A stretch of DNA of 64,000 nt from Ampullaceana balthica (lineage: Eukaryota > Mollusca > Gastropoda > Lymnaeidae). Where the stretch lies: the NCBI GenBank assembly GCA_944989445.1, contig CALYLW010000208.1, forward strand, positions 376,424-440,423, given 5' to 3'. Under the pieces are notes generated by a model. It saw only the letters and a program-made list of their open reading frames with translations, did no database searches and was not told the DNA's origin. Shown in pieces: positions 55,435-64,000 of this stretch; position 1 is the first letter of the stretch, and each line of letters starts with the position of its first letter. The position numbers and the translations under genes were made by a program.

Positions 55435-56469
55435 CAGGGTGGCTCAAAAAAGTGGGGCCGTCTTGAATAATTTCAAATAATAATATTTTTTGTAACTGTT
55501 TTCTACAAAACATCAAGTAAATTGTTGCCAAATGTTAATTTATATAAAATCAGAATTCAAATTCAATGTGTCCTCCTCGGTTCTCAACAGTTTTTTCTAA
55601 ACGTCTTTGCCACTGGTCAATGCTCTGGTTTATAAACCGCTGAGACAAATGTTCCACCTCTTCAACATTGGCCAATTTCAGTTGTTCTATTGTTGCAAAT
55701 TTACGACGAAAGTAGACTTTTTGTTGGAGGGCACCCCAAATAGCATAATCTACCGGGTTTAAATCTGGGGTATTTGGTGGCCACATGTCTGGTTCAATGA
55801 AGGTAACATTCTCCCGGCGAAGATAGTTTATCGTGTTTCTTGCCGTGTGTGAAGGAGCTCCGTCTTGTTGCAGTGTCCAGTTGTGATGATTACATCTTGC
55901 TCGAATATCCGGAAGCAATCCTTGTCTTAAGACGTGATCACAATAACACTCACTGTTCACTTTCGCTCCAGGTTCAACAAATACTACACTGGGTTTTCCC
56001 ATCCGAGACACACCTACCGAAACCATGATGCCACGAGTGAAATGTTCACGTTCACGTATGAGTCTCGTTAAAGAAAATTGTTTTTTCTTTCTTGCTTTAG
56101 AATAAACACGATCATTTTTTGAATTTACTGGTGTGGCGAGAGTAAATATCTTTTTTCGTCTGTAAACCAAATGCTTCGTATACTTCAAGTAATGGGGGTG
56201 AGACTGCAATCAGGCTTTTAAATAGGTAAATGTTTAATATAAAAACAGGGTATTAGTAGGCCTGACAAGACGTATCACAACAGCGAACGTTTCGGCAAAG
56301 AGCCTTCCTCAGCGGACAAATAGTACACACATGAAACGAATAATACGAAATAATAATAATAAAAACACTTAGTTGCGGTGAAATCCAAGCAGTCCAGTAG
56401 GGATAAAGTATACTTCTCTCGTTTTGAAACCTATACTCTAGGTGGTCCCACTTTTTTTGGGCCACCCTG
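55435..56469 (-). mobile_element. Mariner-like (maT, DD37D) transposon, defective
   Basis: The ends CAGGGTGGCTCAAAAAAGTGG and, inverted, CAGGGTGGCCCAAAAAAAGTGG are terminal repeats. TA lies on both sides (55433-55434 and 56470-56471). The minus-strand transposase C-terminal half is present, but the N-terminal DNA-binding half is missing. The region near 56230-56450 holds unrelated sequence, so the element is internally rearranged. It sits 170 bp upstream of the first recognised exon of the second myosin gene. Confidence 0.92.
55550..56209 (-). pseudogene. DD37D transposase, C-terminal half, frameshifted
   Basis: The frame contains IMVSVGVSRMGKPSVVF, LQQDGAPSHTARNTI, WPPNTPDLNPVDYAIWG and EQLKLANVEE. 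There are 37 residues between the QQD and NPVD aspartates, the DD37D spacing of maT elements. The first catalytic Asp (IWFTDEK) is found only in another frame near 56155-56175, next to an A-run, so a small indel has broken the protein. Confidence 0.88.
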
Positions 56470-56534
56470 TATAGTAAGTTTCCAACACAAAGTTCCAGCA
56501 AAGTGGTTTAATTAAGGAGGTAATATTTTGGTTG

Positions 56535-56600
56535 CGTGCCGGCCGGTGAGGCTGTGCGCGCCAACTATGGCATGCGTGCCATAGGTTCGCATCACTGCCC
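56535..56600 (-). mobile_element. hAT terminus fragment
   Basis: The minus strand reads CAGTGATGCGAACCTATGG and then CACGCATGCCATAG, a common hAT-family end. No partner end or target duplication was found. It lies just upstream of the myosin exon at 56640. Confidence 0.5.
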
Positions 56601-56639
56601 TATAGATAACCCCATTACTGTGTACACTCTTAACCTCAG

Positions 56640-56900
56640 GGAGATCACGTGTGGCTAGAGCCCGAGAAACCTGGAGACTTCGCTGTTGCCATTGGGGCCA
56701 AAGTTATTTCCGTTGAGTTTGGTCAGGTCCAGTTGGAGGACGATGAAGGGAATGAACTCTATGTGGACAGCTCACGTGTACTACGTCACATGCACGTCAC
56801 GTCACTGGAAGGCGTCGAAGACATGATACGACTTGGAGATCTCAATGAATCAGGGATTCTCAGAAATTTGTATATTCGGTACAAGAGACATCATATTTAT
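56640..56900 (+). CDS. Myosin VII-2 exon: N-terminal barrel and start of motor
   Basis: It lies between cttaacctcag and ATTTAT|gtaagg, phase 0, 87 codons. It encodes [39 protein letters not shown] and [20 protein letters not shown]. This is the region that starts a few residues after the initiator Met in myosin VIIa, so a short first coding exon is expected upstream. Confidence 0.93.
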
Positions 56901-59900
56901 GTAAGGAATATTTCTCTTGCCCTACATTTACATTTCTTTTTAATAACAATTTGACAGTTTAAAAAGTGTAGTACCCCATGAAGTAGCCGGGCTCACAGTG
57001 CTTCACATATAAATAGTACGCGCTTATAATTATCAATTCATTCAATGTAAACCATTCATATGCAAACTACAACTTGAAATGACATTACGGTGCACATAAG
57101 ATACGTTTGTCAATTAAAGAAATGTTCGATTGTTGTTTAATTAATTTAAGAACCTTTTTCGATACCCAGAATGTTGAGTGGGAGAAAATGTATGATTTGT
57201 ATTGGTTACTTCCACTTTTCTGTTTCTTAAAATGCCTAATTGCATTTAGTTGTTTAAATCTTTTTCAAACAATAATCAGCCAATTCCCCACTTTAAATGG
57301 ATAAAATTGTTACTAAGGAATTAGTTAAAACTAAAAAGAAATTTTCACGTTAATGTGTGAAAGATTTTAAGACATCAGTATTCCAATAACTTATGATTTT
57401 CATATTAACTTAAAATTTTGGCTTTCTATTTAGGGCTGTGATGACGCTTTCTTGTATTTACTCCTCCATGATATAAGTATCACTATAAAGTTGGAAAAAT
57501 ATAATATAATTTTTTTTTATTGCAGACGTACACAGGATCCATCTTAATATCAGTAAACCCATATCAAGATCTTCCCATTTACACATCAGAAGAAATCCTC
57601 CGTTACAAGGACAGGAAAATTGGAGAACTTCCACCACACATATTTGCAATAGCTGATAATGCTTATAGTAACATGAAAAGATATCTGAAAGACCAGTGTG
57701 TTATTATAAGGTAAGCAACTGTTATTGATTTATTTTTAAAAATAGATCTACTAAAAGGACTCCTTGTGTCAGCTGCAAATTAATGAATTTTCTGTTTCCA
57801 TAGCATTTTTTAAAAAAATATTGAAAATTTTAACTGTCCAGTTTTTGAAACTACAAGCCTTGTGGTTAAATGCAAACATGTAAAGGTGGATGTAACGTTC
57901 TCTTACAAACCGGACAATCCTAGCAACATACGGCAATGTTGCCTAAAGGAAGATACAGTTGCAACAGGAAAAGCTGGCAGTGATAACAGTTGCACACTCG
58001 TCCTAGCTTACAGCAACGACTTCGTCAGTCAACTAACCACCAGTGCTGCCATGTATTCTGGCGGTTTAATCATCTTGAATAACGGTAAAGAGGCCAGCCA
58101 AATGCAACAGCTACTCCAGTAGGACCGTCAGTAGGACCTATCCTCTTACAGTAGATACATGCAGCGGTGCCAAATGTAAATTAACACATGAAATACAGTC
58201 TATTCACTCTTCCCTAATGGCTGAACTATTCTCTAGCACGAGATCGTGCTTCAAATAAACAAAGCAGCACTCAAATGGGACAAGCAACACGTTTACTTGT
58301 GAGTCAAATAAACAAAGTAGCACTCAAATGGGACAAGCAACCAGTTGACGTGTGAGTCAAATAAACAAAGTAGCACTCAAATGGGACAAGCAACCAGTTG
58401 ACTTGTGAGTCAAATAAACAAAGCACTCAAATGGGACAAGCAACCAGTTGACGTGTGAGTCAAATAAACAAAGTAGCACTCAAATGGGACAAGCAACCAG
58501 TTGACTTGTGAGTCAAATAAACAAAGTAGCACTCAAATGGGACAAGCAACCAGTTGACGTGTGAGTCAAATAAACAAAATAGCACTCAAATGGGACAAGC
58601 AACCAGTTGACTTGGGAGTCAAACTGGGTCAAAAGGTACAAATGCATCATTTTGAAAAGGTCTTGAACACAAAAATAACCAATAAGCTCAACCTGGTGAA
58701 TAAGCTAGCATGCAATAACTGAGGTACTAGTGCAAGCACGCTAAGAGCGCTTTGCTGGGTAGTGTATGGTCGGGGATTGGCTACAGCTTGCCCGTCCCAG
58801 CCTTTTCAAGCAAGATGGTGGACGCGGGACATTGAAACTGTCCTCCTTTATGCATCAATTAACGGAAATTTGATTGGACCGTTAAACAACAGCAAATAAG
58901 AGAAGAATAGATAATGTCCTAATAAAACTGCCCAATTTGAACATGAATTTTCCCGGTTTACATAATTTGTCATTGATTGACACGTCAGTGACAAAAGACA
59001 GCCTTGAATATATACAGAGAGTGGCTGTCCTTAAGACAAAATAGAGGTTTGCAGAAACTCATACATGTGAAAGTGTTCACTGATGTATCTGCCAGTATGA
59101 GAGAAGGAAATGCAGGATACGTTGCCATCGTCCTATACCAAACTGGAGGCCACCACATGAGGAAACTTTGGGACCCTGCATGTAGAAAAAGGAATTGAAT
59201 TACACTGCAGAAATGGAAGCTATACACAGGCATGGGAAAGATTGCACAATAGAAGTCAGTGGTCGAAACTTGTAAACTGTTGTATTCTCGGACCCGAATC
59301 AAAGTATTAAATGAAGAGGCGCAAAACACCCACTTTGTTGATGTCGTCTTGGATTTGAGAAAATTGGAGGTAAGTTCACATTGCGATGGATCTCGATTCT
59401 CGTGAATGTAAAACACCGAGGTGGCACATCAACAATCAGATGTCCCAGCCACTTTTGTCGGAGCAAAAACCTTGTTTCAGACTACTTTAGGAATAAGTTG
59501 TACCAGGTATGGGCCGACAACATGACAACAAAAGGAGTATATGCCAATTTGCAGCAGACGTGCATGGAAATTAAATAAATAAACAACAGAGTTTGGTCAT
59601 TCAAATAAGTACTTATCATTGCACTGACAACATACTTCAATAAGATGGTCAGCATTGAAGCCTAGACCCTCAAACAGTAGGGGACATGTTGACTTCTTGC
59701 CGCACGCTAGACATAGTCGGGGAGGCGAGGTCGGTGAGTTAGTCTTACGCTCACAAAGTGGTGGATGGTGTATGGTACTTACCAGCAGATAGAACATGTT
59801 GCAAGACAATGGTGTATGGTACTTACCAGCAGATAGAACATGTTGCCAGACAATGGTGTATGGTACTTACCAGCAGATAGAACATGTTGCCCAGACAATG

Positions 59901-62900
59901 GTGTATGGTACTTACCAGCAGATAGAACATGTTGCCCAGACAATGGTGTATGGTACTTACCAGCAGATAGAACATGTTGCCAGACAATGGTGTATGGTAC
60001 TTACCAGCAGATAGAACATGTTGCTAGACAATGGTGTATGGTACTTACCAGCAGATAGAACATGTTGCCAGACAATGGTGTATGGTACTTACAAGCAGAT
60101 AGAACATGTTGCCACATAATGGTGTATGGTACTTATCAGCAGATAGAACATGTTGCCAGACAATGGTGTATGGTACTTACCAGCAGATAGAACATGTTGC
60201 CAGACAATGGTGTATGGTACTTACCAGCAGATAGAACATGTTGCCCAGACAATGGTGTATGGTACTTACCAGCAGATAGAACATGTTGCCAGACAATGGT
60301 GTATGGTACTTACAAGCAGATAGAACATGTTGCCAGACAATGGTGTATGGTACTTACCAGCAGATATAACATGTTGCCAGACAATGGTGTATGGTACTTA
60401 CCAGCAGATATAACATGTTGCCAGACAATGGTGTATGGTACTTACCAGCAGATAGAACATGTTGCCAGACAATGGTGTATGGTACTTACCAGCAGATAGA
60501 ACATGTTGCCAGACAATGGTGTATGGTACTTACCAGCAGATAGAACATGTTGCCCAGACAATGATGTATGGTACTTACCAGCCAGATAGAACATGTTGCC
60601 CAGACAATGGTGTATGGTACTTACCAGCAGATAGAACATGTTGCCAGACAATGGTGTATGGTACTTAATAGCAGATAGAGTGTGTTGCCAGACAATGGTG
60701 TATGGTACTTAACAGCAGATAGAGTGTGTTGCCCAGACAATGGTGTATGGTACTTACCAGCAGATAGAACATGTTGCCAGACAAGTGTGTATGGTACTTA
60801 CAAGCAGATAGAGTATGTTGCCAGACTATGGTGTATGGTACTTACATGCAGATAGAACATGTTGCCCAGACAATGGTGTATGGTACTTACCAGCAGATAT
60901 AACATGTTGCCAGACAATGGTGTATGGTACTTACAAGCAGATAGAACATGTTGCCACATAATGGTGTATGGTACTTACCAGCAGATAGAACATGTTGCCA
61001 GACAATGGTGTATGGTACTTACCAGCAGATAGAGTATGTTGCCAGACAATGGTGTATGGTACTTACCAGCAGATAGAACATGTTGCCAGACAATGGTGTA
61101 TGGTACTTACCAGCAGATAGAACATGTTGCCAGACAATGGTGTATGGTACTTACATGCAGATAGAACATGTTGCCCAGACAATGGTGTATGGCAATATCA
61201 AGAAGATGTTATATGTTTTTATATCAATTCTTTCAATAAAATACAAACAAATCAAAACTGATAATAAAGTTTAAAAAATAAATTAAAACAGAGATCATTT
61301 CAAAAATCAAAAGTTCAGATAGTGTTCATTCAAAAAGGCAATGGTGTAAAAACATATCATTTGCAACATATACGCACACTGTCAATTTTCTACATGATAT
61401 TAGAATGTAGCTGCCAGTTAAACTATAAAAATTATTCCACCTGAAATAGGGGTAAACAAAAATTTAGAAAAGAGCAGAAAACCTCATGACTGTTCAACAA
61501 ATGTAGGCCTATTTATTGGTAATCTGTTCAACTTAAGTACATTGTAGTAGAATACCACGGGTGATTAGCCTAGAAAATAAAAATATTAAGTTTACAATAA
61601 TCGTAAATTATTTACCTATTGCTATAGTGCATATATAAGCTCCATGTTTATAGAATGATTACAGCATGTCAGTTTCCTTAGAAATGTATCATTTATTCTG
61701 AGGGAAAATATTACCATTTTACAGTGGTGAGTCTGGCTCTGGAAAATCTGAGTGCACAAAACTTATTCTTCAATTTTTGGCATCTGTATCTGGGCAGCAT
61801 TCCCCAATAGAGCATCAAATTTTGGCAGCTAATCCCATTATAGAAGGTGGGTAATAATTCGTGTTGGAACTTATTAGGCTAACTGGCATCAGAATGAAAC
61901 TTTTCATCTTTTTTTGTTTAAAGTGAAACAACTGGAAGCCATCATATAGTCCTAGCTTAATAATTAAAAGTTCACTGTTTTTAGTTTTTTTGATTTAAAA
62001 CTTAATTAAATTATAACAAACTAAAGCAGGGTAAATAAGGTAGTGCTGGCATAAACTGAAATTTCAAGTGTCTAGTTTCAGTGATAGTTGATTGCTTTAT
62101 ACAAAAAAGCAACAGCTTTATATTTTAAATTTAAATTATTAGTTACTTTAGTGTGTGTTACAACGCTTTTATTCTGCTGCCACTGGAAAAAATACATATT
62201 GCTAAAGATGGAATTGAAGAAAATTTCAAAATAAATTTTCACGATTCAAATTTAATTTCATTACAAAAATTGTTCTTACTATATTAATAAAATCTCAATT
62301 TATAAACAGCTTTTGGAAATGCAAAGACCATTCGTAACAACAACTCAAGTCGTTTTGGCAAATACATCGACATCCACTTCAATGACAAAGGAGTCATAGA
62401 GGGAGCAATGATAGAACATTACCTGTTGGAGAAATCTCGAATTGTCAGCCAGAGAAAGGGAGAGAGAAACTACCACATATTTTACTGTATGTTGGCTGGT
62501 ATGTCAGCTGAATGGAAAGCAGCATTAGAATTGCAGGACGCTGAAACCTATGACTATCTTGTAATGGTATGTTATCTCTAGGTCTTAAAGCTTTTTTGTT
62601 CTAAAAAAATTGAAGTTTTAATCTTTCATTAAGACTAACACTTATTATCTATCTTATCTATCTTATCTTATCTTAGCTTATCTGTTACAGACGCTCCTTC
62701 TATACAGAAGTAGGTTTACTTTCACTGATAATTCAATTTTTAAGTAGATTTAAGTTTCATAGATTCCATGTCTACTATTCTCTGGCATTTTACATGTGAT
62801 GTACAATTTTAGAAACTAAGAATTCAAAATTCAGCTTTTCATCATCAATAAATGGAGCTTTAAATTTTGTAGGGTAAAAGTATTGTGTGTGAGGACAGAG

Positions 62901-64000
62901 ATGATGAGAAAGATTTTCAAAAGATTCAGTCAGCTATGAAAGTTCTTACTTTTTCAAATGAACACATTTGGGAAATCCTGAAGATTTTAACCATTTTATT
63001 ACACTTGGGAAATGTTAGATTTAATGGTAAGTATTTTAAAAATTAATTTCAGCTAGGAATTTAATGACAATTATGATAAGGAATATAAGTATTTTATATT
63101 TCATGTTATTAATTCTTAACATTTTGTCTCCTGCAGAGTTTGAATTAGATAATATAGAAGCATCAGAAATAGAAGATATTTCATCAATCAATAGAGCAGC
63201 AAAGCTTTTGGAGGTATGGTGTAAAAATAAACTTATTATATTTGTCTGAATTTTATTTAAATTTTGGGGCCTTATGTACTTACTGTTTTTAGCTTTTTAG
63301 TTAAAATTAGTTTACACTTAATAATCAAAATTTAATAATGGTTGCTTTTTGCATTCTCAAGCTTTCTTTGTTGTTGTTTTTATTTCAGGGTTGAGAAATT
63401 AATTAAAAACTGTTCTACTTGTGTCTTTAAATATTTATAATATCACATTCATAATCCTTATGTATGTCTCATAATATTTTGTCAGTGTCAATGTTTTGTG
63501 TCATTGTCATTAAGATAAATATTTTATGTGTGATTTTTATGATTGCGTTATTATTATTCTATTTTAAAACAGTAATTAAAAGCTAAAACAAATTATAAGG
63601 TCTAATGAAAACAATGCACAGATATTAAGAGTTTTTTAAAAATTATCTGAATTAAATAAAAACACTAGAAAATATGAAATTGCTTTGTGCTGAGGAAAGG
63701 AAAAGATTATGCATTTGAAATTGAAGATAATATGGTGACACTAATGTTTACTTTTAGGTGGATCCCCAAGCATTGATTGATGCACTAACAACAAAAACAA
63801 TAATTGCAAAAGATGAAAGTGTCACATACACGATGAATAAAGTGCAGGCGATGGATGTCAGGGATGCTTTCGTTAAATGGATTTATGGCAGAATGTTTGT
63901 CTGGATTGTGGAGAAGCTGAACCAGGCTATTTTTAGACCTCAACAGCAGCAGCAGCAGAAATCCATTAGAGTATTGGATATTTTTAGCTTTGAAAATTTT
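56640..64000 (+). CDS. Second myosin VII, N-terminal motor domain (partial, continues beyond the window)
   Basis: Seven exons are seen: 56640-56900, 57526-57710, 61725-61846, 62310-62566, 62873-63026, 63137-63213 and 63758-64000 (cut by the window). Phases agree throughout. The protein has the N-terminal SH3-like segment ([16 protein letters not shown]), then [29 protein letters not shown], the P-loop [12 protein letters not shown], switch [26 protein letters not shown], and [14 protein letters not shown]. It is closest to myosin VII. Two unusual features are the P-loop (GSGKS, commonly GAGKT) and switch II (DIFSFE, normally DIFGFE), plus a run of six glutamines before switch II. The initiator exon upstream was not found. 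It points the same way as the myosin VII tail at 580-17793, suggesting a tandem pair of paralogues. Confidence 0.93.
57526..57710 (+). CDS. Myosin VII-2 exon: motor N-terminal subdomain
   Basis: It lies between ttttttattgcag and ATTATAAG|gtaagc. It encodes [36 protein letters not shown] and [13 protein letters not shown], all typical of myosin VII. It ends with two bases of the Ser codon completed by the P-loop exon 4 kb later. Confidence 0.94.
57850..58122 (+). other. Unassigned open frame
   Basis: An 86-codon open frame starting [18 protein letters not shown] and ending [20 protein letters not shown] is present inside the myosin intron. It has an ordinary-looking composition but matches no family I recognise. 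It may be part of a decayed transposon, given the LINE relic about 1 kb downstream. Confidence 0.25.
58235..58625. repeat. 53-bp tandem repeat (about 7 copies)
   Basis: The unit contains gtcaaataaacaaagtagca and ctcaaatgggacaagcaacc, followed by agttgacttgtga. Copies alternate between ttgacttg and ttgacgtg. It lies in the intron of the second myosin gene. Confidence 0.93.
59068..59575 (+). pseudogene. LINE RNase H domain relic (I/Nimb-like)
   Basis: Broken frames give [20 protein letters not shown], then [16 protein letters not shown] and [19 protein letters not shown]. These correspond to the RNase H motifs FTDGS, TAEMEAI, FSDS and LRWIPGHVNVKGNE of I/Nimb-type LINEs. The catalytic DGS reads DVS, and there are at least two stops and one frame change. 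Confidence 0.7.
59640..59768. repeat. Dispersed repeat related to 17325-17515
   Basis: It shares gtcagc..cctagaccct, acatagtcggggaggcgag and gagttagtcttacgctca with the sequence in the first myosin gene, supporting an interspersed repeat family. Confidence 0.5.
59770..61185. repeat. 43/44-bp minisatellite (about 32 copies)
   Basis: The unit is agacaatggtgtatggtact plus taccagcagatagaacatgt and tgcc. On the minus strand each unit carries CTGCTG|GTAAGTACC, a perfect consensus donor. On the plus strand it carries an acceptor-like cttaccag. Variants (ccagac/cagac, acaagc, acatgc, gagtgtg) are scattered. It fills much of the intron before the P-loop exon; 61186-61724 is plain intron. Confidence 0.96.
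61725..61846 (+). CDS. Myosin VII-2 exon: P-loop
   Basis: It lies after taccattttacag and ends GAAG|gtgggt. It encodes [38 protein letters not shown] and IIE. The Walker-type lysine is present. Ala-to-Ser and Thr-to-Ser changes occur on either side compared with the common GESGAGKT. Confidence 0.95.
62310..62566 (+). CDS. Myosin VII-2 exon: switch I
   Basis: It lies between tttataaacag and GTAATG|gtatgt. It encodes [20 protein letters not shown], then [19 protein letters not shown] and [17 protein letters not shown]. The switch I NxNSSRFGK is intact. Confidence 0.95.
62873..63026 (+). CDS. Myosin VII-2 exon: upper 50K region
   Basis: It lies between taaattttgtag and TTTAATG|gtaagt. It encodes [38 protein letters not shown] and [10 protein letters not shown], aligning with the myosin VII segment ending in LHLGNL. 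Confidence 0.92.
63137..63213 (+). CDS. Myosin VII-2 exon: short upper 50K exon
   Basis: It lies between tttgtctcctgcag and TTGGAG|gtatgg. It encodes [20 protein letters not shown] and AAKLLE, matching the start of the helix that continues [10 protein letters not shown] in the next exon. Confidence 0.9.
63758..64000 (+). CDS. Myosin VII-2 exon: up to switch II (cut by window)
   Basis: After the acceptor ttacttttag it encodes [59 protein letters not shown] and LDIFSFENF, then the window ends. The switch II glycine of myosins is Ser (codon agc) here. The six Gln codons before it (CAA then five CAG) form a small trinucleotide run. Confidence 0.93.
   Translation, partial: MDPQALIDALTTKTIIAKDESVTYTMNKVQAMDVRDAFVKWIYGRMFVWIVEKLNQAIFRPQQQQQQKSIRVLDIFSFENF

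Noticed and set aside
1..64000. Regular short repeats considered as CRISPR arrays
   Set aside because: The repeats are head-to-tail without unique spacers and lie in a eukaryotic gene region, so they are minisatellites.

Overview
The window is nuclear DNA of an invertebrate animal: intron-split genes with GT..AG junctions, AT-rich non-coding DNA, and many metazoan transposons. A protostome, possibly a gastropod mollusc, would fit, but no species can be fixed from the sequence.

Layout. (1) 580-17793, plus strand: nine phase-consistent exons encode the C-terminal FERM region of a myosin VII, ending at a stop at 17791-17793. (2) 17794-25600: 3' flank with minisatellites, a tRNA-derived SINE and an hAT MITE. 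(3) 25605-38309, minus strand: nine exon pieces with matching phases encode a citron-kinase-like kinase domain of about 413 residues whose HRD, metal-binding Asn and DFG positions are degraded. Its long intron carries a young 6.5-kb Ty3-type LTR retrotransposon (27533-34035). (4) 38.3-55.4 kb: a transposon graveyard (pogo, hAT, a LINE reverse transcriptase, an integrase relic, MITEs) plus large minisatellites and a weak LRR gene fragment. (5) 55435-56469: a mariner-like DD37D transposon. (6) 56640-64000, plus strand: the first head exons of a second, divergent myosin VII, running off the window. Its switch II glycine reads as serine.

Roughly one third of the window is tandem repeat. The most unusual signal is that several minisatellites are built from duplicated splice junctions. 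39 copies of an 80-bp unit each carry the acceptor and first 28 bases of one myosin exon. The same exon is followed by 21 copies of its donor region. A later exon is followed by 18 copies of its last bases plus donor. The kinase gene on the other strand shows the same event at copy number two. The host genes keep open, phase-matched exons, so they probably still splice correctly through these decoy-rich introns.
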